Below are positions 9,073 to 17,336 of a stretch of 64,000 nt of DNA, piece after piece; within the stretch, counting starts at the first letter, position 1, and the number at the start of each line of letters is the position of its first letter. The notes under the pieces are model-generated. The model saw nothing but the letters and a program-made list of their open reading frames with translations, had not been told where the DNA came from and made no database searches. The translations under genes and the position numbers were made by a program. This stretch comes from Hongsoonwoonella zoysiae (lineage in GTDB: Bacteria > Pseudomonadota > Alphaproteobacteria > Rhizobiales > Stappiaceae): the NCBI RefSeq assembly GCF_013266695.1, contig NZ_JABRXF010000001.1, positions 62,001-126,000 on the forward strand. Reading direction: 5' to 3'.

Positions 9073-10407
9073 CTATGCCCCTTTCGCCGCACCCTTACGC
9101 TTCTTCAGGAAGCGCGCCATCAGCATATTGAGGCCCGCTCCCTTAGGTTTTCTTACTTCGCTACGCCCCGTGACGATCTGCGAAACCTGATCGAACAGCG
9201 CTTTCGACTGATGTTTGGGATCCAGCTCTCCGATCATCTGGCCGTTGTTGGCCGCCGTCCCGAAGAGATGCGGATCGAAGGGGATCGCGGCCGCGGGCGT
9301 CAGATCGAGGGCATCCGTGAATTCATCCGGCTTGATTTCAGGGCGCTTCGGCACGTTCACCCTGTTGAGGACAAGGTGGGGCCGGCTGTCATTGGGACGC
9401 ATCTGCCTGAGCGTGTCGAGCAGGTTCTTCGTGTTGCGAAGGTTCGCAAGATCCGGCTCGGCCACAATGACGATCTCGTCAGCCGTGCCGACCAGATGCC
9501 TTGTCCAGTTCGTCCAGGAGTGCGGTATGTCGATGACCACCGAAGGCGTCGTCTTGCGCATGACGTCGATCAGGGCATCGAATGTCTTCTCGTCGTGGTC
9601 GTAGGTCCTGTCGAGAGAGGCCGGAGCCGCGAGCAGGCTCAACTGGTCCGTACATTTTGCCAGAAGGCGGTCGAGGAACGTTTCGTCGAGGCGCTCGGGT
9701 GCGGAGATCGCTTCCATCACGCCCTGCAGCGGATCCTGGTTGAAATCGAGCCCTGCGGTTCCGAAGGCAAGATCGAAGTCCGCCAGAACCACATCGTTTT
9801 CGAATTGCCGGGCGATGGACCAGGCCACGTTATGGGCAACCGTGGAAGCCCCGCACCCGCCCTTCGCACCGATGAAGGCGATCGTGCGGCCGAGAGGCTC
9901 AGCCGTCGGATCCGTATAGAGGTCTCCGATGGTGGCTACGAGTTGGAACAGGCTGACCGGGGCGACCAGATATTCGCTGACGCCACGGTGGATCAGGTCC
10001 CGGTAGAGGGTGACGTCATTCACCTGGCCGATGATCACCACCTTCGAGCCGGGATCGCACACTTCGGCGAGCCGGTCGAGGCTCTCGATCAGTTCGTTCG
10101 CAGGCAGCTTGCTTTCGAGCACGATGAGGTTCGGCGTCGGCGCGGAGCCGTAAAAATCGACCGCCGCCGCGATGCCGCCCATGTGAACCTTCACATGGGC
10201 CTTCGACATTCTGCGGTCGATGCTGGCGGATTCCATCATCTTCGCCGTCTCGGGCGTCTCACAGAAAGCCTGGACCGAAATGCGCGGCACGGGCCGCAGG
10301 TCCGCCGGGGCACCCATCGCAGGCGCTTCGTCGCGCGCAGGCTCGTCGGCCTTTTGAGACGCTCCGGCCTCCCCGGCCGGGTTGGAGTCATACGCCAGAC
10401 TGCTCAT
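9073..10407 (-). CDS. cpaE: CpaE/TadZ, pilus localisation ATPase-like protein
   Basis: The 444-residue protein has two parts: an N-terminal receiver-like domain without clear phosphoacceptor (about residues 40-165) and a MinD/ParA-like ATPase with the deviant Walker A KGGCGAST at about residues 182-189. TadZ/CpaE proteins place the pilus machine at a cell pole and may recruit CpaF. The C-terminus is basic. GAGAGG precedes the ATG. It is 18 bases downstream of cpaD and 131 bases upstream of cpaF. Confidence 0.92.
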   Translation of the reverse strand: MSSLAYDSNPAGEAGASQKADEPARDEAPAMGAPADLRPVPRISVQAFCETPETAKMMESASIDRRMSKAHVKVHMGGIAAAVDFYGSAPTPNLIVLESKLPANELIESLDRLAEVCDPGSKVVIIGQVNDVTLYRDLIHRGVSEYLVAPVSLFQLVATIGDLYTDPTAEPLGRTIAFIGAKGGCGASTVAHNVAWSIARQFENDVVLADFDLAFGTAGLDFNQDPLQGVMEAISAPERLDETFLDRLLAKCTDQLSLLAAPASLDRTYDHDEKTFDALIDVMRKTTPSVVIDIPHSWTNWTRHLVGTADEIVIVAEPDLANLRNTKNLLDTLRQMRPNDSRPHLVLNRVNVPKRPEIKPDEFTDALDLTPAAAIPFDPHLFGTAANNGQMIGELDPKHQSKALFDQVSQIVTGRSEVRKPKGAGLNMLMARFLKKRKGAAKGA

Positions 10408-10425
10408 GTCGCAACCTCTCTCGCA

Positions 10426-11151
10426 TCAGTTGGCCGCATCGGAAACGGTGGCGCCGTCGCCTTCCTTGTAATCCGAAGCGGTTCTTTCACCCTTGCGATA
10501 CTTCTCGAAAACCGTGGAGCGTCGCTGCTGGTCCGCCGCGCCCTGGGCGCGCGGATAGATGAAGTCGGCCGGATCGTCGACGATCGCGGCGAGGTTCGTC
10601 TGGGTTGCGCAGCCGAATTCGTAGTAGTCGGTGTTCGCAAAATCCCCGGCCACATCATCCGGCCAGGTGCCGCAGGGCTCCACCTCCGCCTTGATGGTCG
10701 GATAGGCAAGGCGAACCGGCGCGGAGATGCTCGGGTCGGCCACCGGATAGGAGCGGGTGACGATCCGCTTGCCGGAGAAGCCGCCGCGCTTGATGGCGGA
10801 TCTGAGGCCCGGCGTGATGGAATGAACCGCGGATTCATTGGCGGAGCCGGACGGAACGATGATCTCCATCACGCTCGCGCCCCTGCGCCGCCCGTCGGCA
10901 GCGAAACTCGATACCGCGGCGGCCATTTGCGGCGGCAGCCGCCGCATGCCCGAGCCGACCGGAAGATCGAGGGTTTCCGTCCCCTCGTCCACGATGATCG
11001 GATGGCGGAGCTGGAAGTCGTTGGCGGCGAGCGCCTCGGTCGTATACGGGGTGGTCTGCTGGCACCCTGCCAGGAACGAGCCCGCCAGGAGGATGATGAG
11101 ACCGAGGCCGGCGAGGCGACCTGAGCGAATGTATCTCGCGTTCGAAGGCAT
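10426..11151 (-). CDS. cpaD: CpaD, pilus assembly lipoprotein
   Basis: The 241-residue protein has a signal peptide ending in a lipobox (FLAGC) and the CpaD domain, including the GLRSAIKRGGFSGKRIVTRSYP and NLAAIVDDPADFIYPR segments. CpaD is an outer-membrane partner of the secretin CpaC. I start it at the ATG at 11151, eight bases after a GAGGA that overlaps the cpaC stop; the upstream ATG at 11166 sits only one base from that ribosome site. It is translationally linked to cpaC. Confidence 0.88.
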   Translation of the reverse strand: MPSNARYIRSGRLAGLGLIILLAGSFLAGCQQTTPYTTEALAANDFQLRHPIIVDEGTETLDLPVGSGMRRLPPQMAAAVSSFAADGRRRGASVMEIIVPSGSANESAVHSITPGLRSAIKRGGFSGKRIVTRSYPVADPSISAPVRLAYPTIKAEVEPCGTWPDDVAGDFANTDYYEFGCATQTNLAAIVDDPADFIYPRAQGAADQQRRSTVFEKYRKGERTASDYKEGDGATVSDAAN

Positions 11152-11162
11152 CGTCGCATTCC

Positions 11163-12590
11163 TCAATATTTGTAGATATAGCCGACCTGGCCGTGGTAGG
11201 CGCCCTCGGGTGCCGGTGCCCCCGACACGCTGTAGATGCGGTTGAGGCGGTTCAGGAAGATCGTCGCCGCATCGGTGGCCGGGGCGAAGTTCTTGTCGGG
11301 CCTCGCCAGCTTGCTGCGATTGACCGGCTTCGCCAGATAGGGCGTCACGAAGACCACGAGTTCGGTCTGCTTGCGAAGGAAGTCCCGGCTCTTGAACAGT
11401 GCGCCGAGGATTGGAACCTGCATGAGGCCGGGCACGCCGTTCAGATCCTGCTTGTAGCTTTCCTTGAGGAGGCCCGCCATGACGAGCGTGCCGCCGGAGG
11501 GCAGTTCGACCGTCGATTCCGCGCGGCGGACCTTCAGCGCCGGGATCGAGATGAAGTTGAGGTTGATGGCGCCTTCCTGCGTGATCTCGCTGACTTCCGT
11601 CTTGACGCGCAGACTGATGTTGCCTTCGGAAAGAACCACGGGCGTGAAATCCAGCCCAACGCCGAACTTCTTGAATTCAATGGTGATTTCGTTTCTGTCC
11701 TGGCCGATAGGGATCGGGAATTCGCCGCCGGCGAGGAAACTCGCGTTTTCGCCGGATATTGCCGTCAACGTCGGCTCGGCCAGGGTGCGGATCACGCCAT
11801 CGCGCTGCAGCGCCTGGATTTCGGCGGCGATATTCGTGTTGCCGGCCAGGAATTCGGTTCCCAGCGCACCGCGGTTGAGCGTGCTTACATTCGAATTGAC
11901 CGTGTAGCCCGGCTGGTTGTTGAAGCCGACGGTGTAGTTTCCGATCCCGATCGTGCCGCCGAGGTTGACGCCCAGCTGCTTGATGATCGAGCGTTCGACT
12001 TCCGCCACCGTGACTTTCAGGTGAACCTGGTCCTTGCCTTCCACCGAGATTGTATTGAGGACGGACGTTTCAGCGCCTCCTTCACGGGTGGTGAAGCGCT
12101 TGGCGATATCCGTCGCGCGCTGCGCGTCGCCCGTGCTCCTGGCAGTGCCGGTCAGGACGATATTGCCGTTGATCGCTTCCGCCCTGATGTTCGCGTTTGG
12201 AACCACACGGCGGATGAGCGCGTTCAGTTCCGTGGTGTCCTGATCGACATAGAGATCGAAGCTTGCGATCTGGACCCCGCCGTCGCCGAAGAGAAAGAGG
12301 CTGGCCTGGCCGGACTTGTTGCCGAGCACGAAAACACGGCGCGACGTCCTGACCACCGCATCGGCAATTTCCGGATTGGAGACGAGAACGTCGCGAACCT
12401 CTTCGCCAAGGTCGATCACCACCGACCGGCCCACGCCCACCCGCAATATGCGGCCGGCGATGCGATCGCCCGCGGCGATATTCACCGTCTTCGGATATGA
12501 GCTGTCGGCGGCGGCCGGTCCCGTGCCGGCAAACGACAGAGCGAGGCTGAAAGCCATCAATCCGACGCCAATCCATCGCTTGCAATTCAT
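11163..12590 (-). CDS. cpaC: CpaC/RcpA, outer-membrane secretin of the Flp pilus
   Basis: The 475-residue precursor has a Sec signal peptide (about residues 1-28), an N-terminal pilus-secretin domain with the VGVGRSVVIDL and VRDVLVSNPEIADAVV segments, a BON-like repeat (GNIVLTGTA), and the type II/III secretin core, including VELPSGGTLVMAGLLKES and PILGALFKS. It should form the outer-membrane ring for the pilus. AAGGAG lies seven bases before the ATG. The unlinked plus-strand gene at 15182 carries an isolated domain related to this protein's N-terminus. Confidence 0.94.
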   Translation of the reverse strand: MNCKRWIGVGLMAFSLALSFAGTGPAAADSSYPKTVNIAAGDRIAGRILRVGVGRSVVIDLGEEVRDVLVSNPEIADAVVRTSRRVFVLGNKSGQASLFLFGDGGVQIASFDLYVDQDTTELNALIRRVVPNANIRAEAINGNIVLTGTARSTGDAQRATDIAKRFTTREGGAETSVLNTISVEGKDQVHLKVTVAEVERSIIKQLGVNLGGTIGIGNYTVGFNNQPGYTVNSNVSTLNRGALGTEFLAGNTNIAAEIQALQRDGVIRTLAEPTLTAISGENASFLAGGEFPIPIGQDRNEITIEFKKFGVGLDFTPVVLSEGNISLRVKTEVSEITQEGAINLNFISIPALKVRRAESTVELPSGGTLVMAGLLKESYKQDLNGVPGLMQVPILGALFKSRDFLRKQTELVVFVTPYLAKPVNRSKLARPDKNFAPATDAATIFLNRLNRIYSVSGAPAPEGAYHGQVGYIYKY

Positions 12591-12634
12591 CGTCCGTCTC
12601 CTTGACCGGGCGTGATCCTTCGCCCTGCCTCAAT

Positions 12635-13411
12635 TCACTTCAATGTCGATGCCTGGCTCGTCAGGCCGTATTTGACGAAATTGACGCCGCCGCCGACGAA
12701 GCCGTCATCCGCGTCGTCCGCGGAATCCGCAGCACTGCGCAATGCCAGCGAGATAGTGCCGATCTGCTGCGCCCGGGTGACGACTTCCGCTTGCTCGGGC
12801 GAAAGCTCCAGCGTGGCGGTCCGCCCCGGCGGCAGCGCCTTTTCGTCCTGCTCGCCAGCCGTGGTCGTATCGATTGCCAGGACGCGCACGTTCGCCAGGA
12901 TGGTTTCGCTCAGAAAGCCGTCGCCGCTGCGTCCGTTCTGGGCGCGGGTGAGAATGAGATCGACCTTGTCGCCAGGCAAAATGAAACCGCCCGCCGTCGT
13001 TACCGCCTCCACCGGCACCGCGATCGCGCGCTGGCCCTTGGGAAGGATCGCCGCCATGAAGCCTCGGTCGGTGGCTATGAGGCGCTCCTCGCGCAGCGGC
13101 TCTCCGGAATAAAGCGGCGCGCGAGCGATCCTGCCGGAAAGGCTGGCCGCGGCGTCCGGCTGCCGCGAACGCAGGATCGCGCCGGACGGCGTCGCATTCT
13201 TCGGCCAATCGGCCCAGGTCAGGTCGGATGCCGCAAGCTGACTGCCGAGCTTGATGTCTCGCGAGGCGACGAGAACCTGCTCCACGCCGGTCGCCGGTGC
13301 CTCGACAATCACCTCTTGCGGCGGGGCGCTTGAGTTGCTGATCACGAGACGCGCCGCCAGAAGGCCGGCGCCCAACGCAACACCGAGTATGGCAATTCGA
13401 GCAATCTTCAT
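12635..13411 (-). CDS. cpaB: CpaB/RcpC, pilus assembly protein
   Basis: The protein of about 258 residues has an N-terminal membrane anchor or signal (IARIAILGVALGAGLLAARLV) followed by a SAF domain (VLVASRDIKLGSQLAASDLTWADWP) and a C-terminal region with GDKVDLILTRAQNG, as in CpaB. SAF domains in this family may bind cell wall or pilin partners in the periplasm. The start is uncertain: MKIARIA at 13411 matches the family, an ATG at 13420 is three codons upstream, and a GTG at 13459 is also in frame. It is the first gene of the cpaBCDEF-tadBC operon, behind a promoter region with a perfect CtrA box. Confidence 0.88.
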   Translation of the reverse strand: MKIARIAILGVALGAGLLAARLVISNSSAPPQEVIVEAPATGVEQVLVASRDIKLGSQLAASDLTWADWPKNATPSGAILRSRQPDAAASLSGRIARAPLYSGEPLREERLIATDRGFMAAILPKGQRAIAVPVEAVTTAGGFILPGDKVDLILTRAQNGRSGDGFLSETILANVRVLAIDTTTAGEQDEKALPPGRTATLELSPEQAEVVTRAQQIGTISLALRSAADSADDADDGFVGGGVNFVKYGLTSQASTLK

Positions 13412-13505
13412 GTCTCTCATCCACTCGTTCTGGAGACCGGAAAGCCGAATATGGCTCACCCTTGGTCACCCGTTGTCCTTACAGTGAGTGGAAAATGGTC
13501 AAGAC

Positions 13506-13513
13506 ATGGTTAA
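13506..13513 (-). promoter_or_regulatory. CtrA-type TTAACCAT half-site
   Basis: Minus-strand TTAACCAT (plus strand ATGGTTAA), the second form of CtrA site described in Caulobacter. It lies about 95 bases upstream of the cpaB start and in the same orientation as the gene. Confidence 0.4.
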
Positions 13514-13533
13514 CAAGCGATGATTGAATATAC

Positions 13534-13547
13534 TTAATGGCCATTAA
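13534..13547. promoter_or_regulatory. 14-base perfect palindrome with TTAA ends
   Basis: TTAATGGCCATTAA, two TTAA half-sites spaced by six rather than seven bases. It could be a second CtrA contact or the site of another dimeric regulator in the cpa promoter. Confidence 0.4.
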
Positions 13548-13581
13548 TTCATGCGCAAAATGCGGAAACTAAACAGCAAAA

Positions 13582-13596
13582 TTAACACACGATTAA
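13582..13596. promoter_or_regulatory. Perfect CtrA box (TTAA-N7-TTAA) upstream of cpaB
   Basis: TTAA at 13582-13585, seven bases CACACGA, TTAA at 13593-13596. This exactly matches the alphaproteobacterial CtrA consensus and lies in the A+T-rich promoter region of the cpa operon, about 170 bases upstream of cpaB. In Caulobacter, CtrA controls pilus genes directly, so the location is meaningful. Confidence 0.65.
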
Positions 13597-13944
13597 ATGG
13601 TTGATTAGAGGTGTAGACAATAAACTGTACAACTTTTAGACCTTATTCACCCCTCAAACGGCCGAAACACTGCGTTACCTTCCAATACGGGCATTGAAAC
13701 GGCAGGTTCGGCTCCGACCTGCGGGAAGACCGGAGTGCTTACCTTGTCCACGAGACAATCTGCGCGAAAGGAAATCGCCCGGTATCCAATTTCTGAAGCA
13801 TATCCATTTCACCGGTTCCTGTCGGGATCTGGCGGGAAATACTTCAGGCCATTGCTTGACCGGCAAATCGTTTTGGAGACGGCCATCCTTGAAGGATCGG
13901 ACCGCAAGACATGCAAGTGAAATCTTCAAGGAGAAGGAAAAAGG

Positions 13945-14463
13945 TCAGGTAGCCGCAAGCAACGCCTTGAACCAGACGGTTTCCGGATAAACCTGCAATG
14001 CGGCCAGGGACAGGGCGATGCCGTAAGGAATGCCCGAATTGCGGTCATGCAACCTGACCAGCCAGGCCTGCCCGCTCGCAAACCCCGGGAGCACGGGAAT
14101 GTTTTCACGGAATAACAGAAGCGCAAGCGTCAGGACTGCGCCGAAGAGAGCGGAAAGAAACAAAAAGTCAAACAAGGACACCGAAAAACCCAGCCACAAG
14201 GCAATGGCCGCAGCGACCTTTACATCGCCGCCGCCCATCCAGCCGAAGGCGAAGAACGCGAAACCCACCGCGAAAACGCAGGCTCCTGCAAGAAGGTGAT
14301 ACCCGACATCCGGCAATGTCAGAGGAACGAAAGGCGCCAATGCGGCAAAGCCCGCGATCAGCAGCAGCGAAACCCGGTTCGGGATCGTCATCGTGAAAAG
14401 ATCGGACGTGGCCGCGTAAGCAACCAGGCAGGGAAAGAATATCAGGAGCGATGCTTCAATCAT
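13945..14463 (-). CDS. cpaA: CpaA/TadV, prepilin peptidase
   Basis: The 172-residue polytopic membrane protease cleaves the class III leader of Flp prepilin and of the TadE/TadG pseudopilins. The two active-site aspartates of the A24 family are visible in ATSDLFTMTIPN (near residue 20) and GGGDVK (near residue 79). It lacks the N-terminal methylase domain, as usual for TadV. CAGGG lies six bases before the ATG. It follows the pilin gene on the same strand, separated by about 130 bases that hold a strong hairpin. Confidence 0.93.
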   Translation of the reverse strand: MIEASLLIFFPCLVAYAATSDLFTMTIPNRVSLLLIAGFAALAPFVPLTLPDVGYHLLAGACVFAVGFAFFAFGWMGGGDVKVAAAIALWLGFSVSLFDFLFLSALFGAVLTLALLLFRENIPVLPGFASGQAWLVRLHDRNSGIPYGIALSLAALQVYPETVWFKALLAAT

Positions 14464-14512
14464 GACTTACCCTGGCTTGAACCCAGTTGTTAACATCCGG
14501 TCCCGAATATGC

Positions 14513-14538
14513 AGACGGACGGCGAATGCCGTCCGTCT
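14513..14538 (-). terminator. Hairpin between the Flp pilin gene and cpaA
   Basis: Perfect 11-base stem, 14513-14523 with 14528-14538, closed by a four-base loop, without a T run. Its place just after the pilin stop suggests an attenuator or a 3' stabilising hairpin that keeps pilin mRNA in excess over cpaA. Confidence 0.6.
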
Positions 14539-14592
14539 CGTGTCGTTCGCCCCCGCGAATGCGCGCAAGCGAAATGCAGTTGGCTACACCGA

Positions 14593-14757
14593 TTACTGCA
14601 GCGCGTCGCCCACCGTCGTGAAGGTACCGGTAAGGTTCGTACCGACGGTGCCGAGGACCGTGACGATGACAACCGAGATCAAAGCGGCGATGAGGCCGTA
14701 TTCGATGGCGGTCGCGCCGGATTCGTCCTTGGCGAAACGTGCGAAAAGATTCTTCAT
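14593..14757 (-). CDS. Flp/Fap type IVb pilin
   Basis: This 54-residue gene encodes the major Flp prepilin. It reads MKNLFARFAKDESGATAIEY at its start, so the class III leader is cut by CpaA after the Gly of ESG, leaving a mature protein beginning ATAIEYGLIAALISVV, the conserved hydrophobic pilin helix. The sequence after the helix (LGTVGTNLTGTFTTVGDAL) is the usual short Flp tail. It is the only pilin copy seen here. It lies upstream of cpaA on the same strand and is divergent from the plus-strand pilus genes across an A+T-rich promoter region. Confidence 0.93.
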   Translation of the reverse strand: MKNLFARFAKDESGATAIEYGLIAALISVVIVTVLGTVGTNLTGTFTTVGDALQ

Positions 14758-15181
14758 GGGTTTGCTCCTAGCTCCACGTGTTTTGACAGCACTAGCCCGT
14801 CGGCCTTGTTTGCTTCCGACCGATCTAAGCTTCGTCGACGTTACGCGTCGCCAATTGCCAAAAAGTTAATCCAAGCATCGAAACGCAGTTGTTTTGCCAG
14901 ATTATCAAACAAAGTTAACAGCTTTATAACTTAATAATTCAAGATTTACATATAAATTATTTATTTACATTCAAATATAAGAAGTAGTGATGAATATTTT
15001 TTCACATATATTCTACATATCACATGAGAGCAATTACAAGATGTCAACGAAAAAGCGCGATCTGTCTTTACGGAAGAAATACATGCGGCTGTATAGAACG
15101 ATTGCAGCAAACCCTTTCGTTAGCGGTTCGTTCACCAAGTTCTGCGCAAGATCGGTCAGTTCGCATAGCCTGGAGGCTGAA
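14758..15181. other. A+T-rich divergent promoter region between pilin and the plus-strand pilus genes
   Basis: No gene is convincing here, although the frame of the next gene stays open upstream to 14987. The core at about 14860-15060 is far richer in A+T than its surroundings. It contains a near-CtrA site: TTAA at 14915-14918, seven bases, then ATAA at 14926-14929 (one mismatch). The strong pilin promoter is expected here. Confidence 0.6.
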
Positions 15182-15667
15182 ATGTTCTTGAACCTGAACG
15201 TCACGCGACCTGCCGCTACGTTTTTTGCCCTGTTGGCCATGCTCGCCATTACGGGAACGCCCGCGATCGCCGAGGAAGGCGGGGTGTCGGTCATGACGGA
15301 CCGCGCCAAGGTTTTCCGGATCGACAAGCCCGCCGATACCGTTATCGTCGGCAATCCCTCGATTGCCGACGTCACGATGCACGACCGCTTTACCGTGGTG
15401 GTGACGGGCAAGCTGTTCGGTACGACGAACCTCGTCATCCTGGACAAGGACGCCGAACCGATCATCGACGAGGTGATCACGGTCATGCCGAACGAGACGA
15501 GCCTCGTCACCGTGCATCGTAATGGCGCGCGCTTTTCCATGTCCTGCAGCCCGACCTGCCAGCCGACGCTCCGCGTCGGTGACAACAAGGAAAATTTCGA
15601 TCTGACCGAGCAACAGGCGCTGAAGCGAAACCAAATGGCTGAAGCGCTGGCTGGCGCGGGCGGCTGA
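15182..15667 (+). CDS. Pilus assembly protein, secretin N-domain-like
   Basis: The 161-residue secreted protein has a signal peptide (about residues 1-28, ending TPAIAEE) followed by a domain of the kind that forms the N-terminus of CpaC-type secretins (MTDRAKVFRIDKPADTVIVGNPSIADVTM, then TTNLVILDKD). It lacks the secretin channel domain. It ends with a Cys-containing tail (SMSCSPTCQP). Such stand-alone proteins are found with tad loci in rhizobia; a periplasmic role near the secretin is likely. I chose the ATG at 15182 because GGAGG lies just upstream and the signal peptide begins there. Confidence 0.82.
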   Translation: MFLNLNVTRPAATFFALLAMLAITGTPAIAEEGGVSVMTDRAKVFRIDKPADTVIVGNPSIADVTMHDRFTVVVTGKLFGTTNLVILDKDAEPIIDEVITVMPNETSLVTVHRNGARFSMSCSPTCQPTLRVGDNKENFDLTEQQALKRNQMAEALAGAGG

Positions 15668-15693
15668 TCCACGGGAAGCAGGGGGCTGGAGAA

Positions 15694-16269
15694 ATGCTGA
15701 ACGCCATCCGGAATTTGTCCCGCGGGTCGCGCTGGCGCAGAGCCGCCCGCGCCACGGGGCGAATTTCCTCGGACAGGCGTGGCGTGACGGCGGTCGAATT
15801 CGGCCTTGTCGCCCTGCCATTCTTCACACTCCTGTTCTTCATCCTGGAAATGGGCATGTCCCTCTTCGCCGGACAGCTTATAGAGAACGCGACGATCGAT
15901 GCGGCGCGCCTCATTCGCACAGGCCAGGCACAGCAAAACGGTTTCGACGCCGGCGCCTTCAAGCAGCAGGTCCTCAACCGTCTTTACGGCATCCCCTTTT
16001 CCGCGGAACGCCTGTCGATCGATGTCGAGAAACTCGACGATTTCACCCAGTTTCGGGGAGATCCGTTGGTCGTTGACGGCGAATTGCAGGACAATTTCGC
16101 CTATGATCACGGCGAAGCCGGCGACATCATCATCGTACGGGTGATTTACCGCTGGCCGCTCATCACCTCGTTCATGCGGCTCGACCACTCGGATCTCAAT
16201 TCCGGAGATCGCCTGCTTGTGTCGACAGCCATCTTCCGCAACGAGCCCTTCCCGTGGAAAAGCAAGTAG
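15694..16269 (+). CDS. TadE/TadG family pseudopilin (first copy)
   Basis: The 191-residue protein has a basic N-terminus (about residues 1-29) and the TadE signature RRGVTAVEFGLVALPFFTLLFFILEMG, with the conserved Glu five residues after the predicted CpaA cleavage point. The periplasmic part shows the ENATIDAARLIRTGQAQ segment shared by TadE proteins. It should be a minor pseudopilin of the Flp pilus. A purine-rich AGGGGG precedes the ATG. It follows the secretin-N-like gene by 26 bases and precedes the second copy by 11 bases. Confidence 0.9.
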   Translation: MLNAIRNLSRGSRWRRAARATGRISSDRRGVTAVEFGLVALPFFTLLFFILEMGMSLFAGQLIENATIDAARLIRTGQAQQNGFDAGAFKQQVLNRLYGIPFSAERLSIDVEKLDDFTQFRGDPLVVDGELQDNFAYDHGEAGDIIIVRVIYRWPLITSFMRLDHSDLNSGDRLLVSTAIFRNEPFPWKSK

Positions 16270-16280
16270 GAGGCAGGGCG

Positions 16281-16868
16281 ATGCGTATTCTGTATTCTCT
16301 GCCCATATCCGCCGCCAGGGCCTTGTGGACCAGGCTTGCAACGGACCGGCGCGGTGTCGCGGCGGTCGAATTCGCTCTCGTGCTGCCCTTGATGCTGCTG
16401 CTTCTGGTCGGGATGACCGAGCTTTATTCGGCCATGACGCTCGACCGCAAACTTAGCCAGACTTCAAGTACCATCGCGGACCTCGTGGCCCAGGAAACCG
16501 CTGTAACGCGCGCCGAGCTGCTGTCGATCATGGATGTCGCGGAAGCCATTCTCGATCCCTACCCCGAGGACGGGATTCGCTTCGTCGTCGCGGGCGTTCG
16601 CATGGAAGACGAAAACAAGCCGGAAGTCGCCTGGAGCGAGGGCCTGAACGCCGCTTCGTGGGCTACGGGCGCACCGCCGCCGATCGAACTTCCCGCCGAG
16701 CTTACGAAGACAAAAGGCTCCTTTCTGGTCGTAACGCACGGCACCTACACCTATCAGCCGGTATTCACGAACCTTTTCAAGGACATATTCGGCACCAGCG
16801 AGATCGAGCTGGAAGACGCCTATTACCTCAGGCCCCGCCTGAGCGCCGAAGTCGGCTGTTGCAATTGA
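16281..16868 (+). CDS. TadE/TadG family pseudopilin (second copy)
   Basis: The 195-residue protein has the pseudopilin leader RRGVAAVEFALVLPLMLLLLVGMTELY near residues 25-50 and a periplasmic region with the LSQTSSTIADLVAQE segment found in TadG-type proteins. AGGAGG lies eight bases before the ATG at 16281. It is longer than TadF and shorter than full TadG with its von Willebrand domain, so I leave the symbol open. It is the last gene of the plus-strand pilus operon. Confidence 0.88.
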   Translation: MRILYSLPISAARALWTRLATDRRGVAAVEFALVLPLMLLLLVGMTELYSAMTLDRKLSQTSSTIADLVAQETAVTRAELLSIMDVAEAILDPYPEDGIRFVVAGVRMEDENKPEVAWSEGLNAASWATGAPPPIELPAELTKTKGSFLVVTHGTYTYQPVFTNLFKDIFGTSEIELEDAYYLRPRLSAEVGCCN

Positions 16869-17162
16869 GAAATCCGGCCGAAACGCGCCCCGCGTCCGGA
16901 CGAATTCGGGGCTCCTGCCACCGACAAACCGGTCAATTCCCCCAACAACGCTCAATCTGTCGCATATCCCGCCAAATCCAAACCGGACTTGGCGGCAGAG
17001 GCATGTTTCGGAATACTGCTTTGAAAGCGAGTTCAAATCGGCCGGAAGAACCCGACCGTCAGGCAAGGCGCCGTGTTTCATGAGATTCGGATCGCCCGGC
17101 GTTTCCCGCGAACAGGCAACTGACGCAGATCAAGGGCCAGGCTCTCCCGCTGTGTCAGAAAT

Positions 17163-17200
17163 CGGATAAACTTCACAGGCGTTTATCCGTTTCTTGTTTT
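17163..17200 (+). terminator. Probable Rho-independent terminator
   Basis: Nine-base perfect stem, 17163-17171 with 17181-17189, followed by a T-rich run. It lies about 295 bases after the last pilus gene, so it may end that transcript or an unannotated short RNA. Confidence 0.55.
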
Positions 17201-17270
17201 CGCCACGCTCTGTGGACGATTTCCGAGGCCCGAACTCATACCATTTGCATCGATATTATGGGTTCAGACC

Positions 17271-17315
17271 CCAGGTCGCAGTGAGGATTAAACGAATTGC
17301 AGCGCCATCGTGAAA
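17271..17315 (+). promoter_or_regulatory. Leader element shared with the HAD locus, copy A
   Basis: A 45-base stretch ending 21 bases before the MaoC-Pta ATG. Aligned with 21144-21188 it gives about 38 identities in 46 columns with two single-base gaps. Its first half (17274-17295) begins GGTCGCAGTGA and is the motif that also occurs inverted at 21391-21412. Function unknown; promoter, operator or 5' leader are all possible. Confidence 0.55.
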
Positions 17316-17336
17316 CGGAAGCTTCCGGAGAGGAAT

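Larger units (their letters stand above)
13412..13944. other. Promoter region of the cpa operon; no convincing gene
   Basis: The stretch from 13480 to 13640 is A+T-rich and carries TTAA elements, including one perfect CtrA box. The remainder has short open frames on both strands, but they lack ribosome sites and their predicted proteins look like noise. A hairpin with arms 13702-13707 and 13717-13722 may end the cpaA transcript arriving from the right; it has no strong T run. Confidence 0.6.
16869..17336. other. Intergenic region with terminator and MaoC-Pta leader
   Basis: I see no credible gene. It contains a hairpin with a T-rich tail (17163-17200) and, next to the MaoC-Pta start, a leader element (17271-17315) that recurs upstream of the HAD phosphatase locus at 21144-21188. 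Confidence 0.6.

Noticed and set aside
9211-11124. Long plus-strand open frame (637 codons)
   Set aside because: Antisense across cpaE and cpaD, both unmistakable genes; no motif or ribosome site.
13694-13990. Possible 98-residue plus-strand gene downstream of cpaA
   Set aside because: No ribosome site, no motif, and it runs antisense into the end of cpaA.
17031-17039. GTTCAAATC resembling a tRNA T-loop
   Set aside because: No pairing T-stem, anticodon arm or acceptor stem around it.
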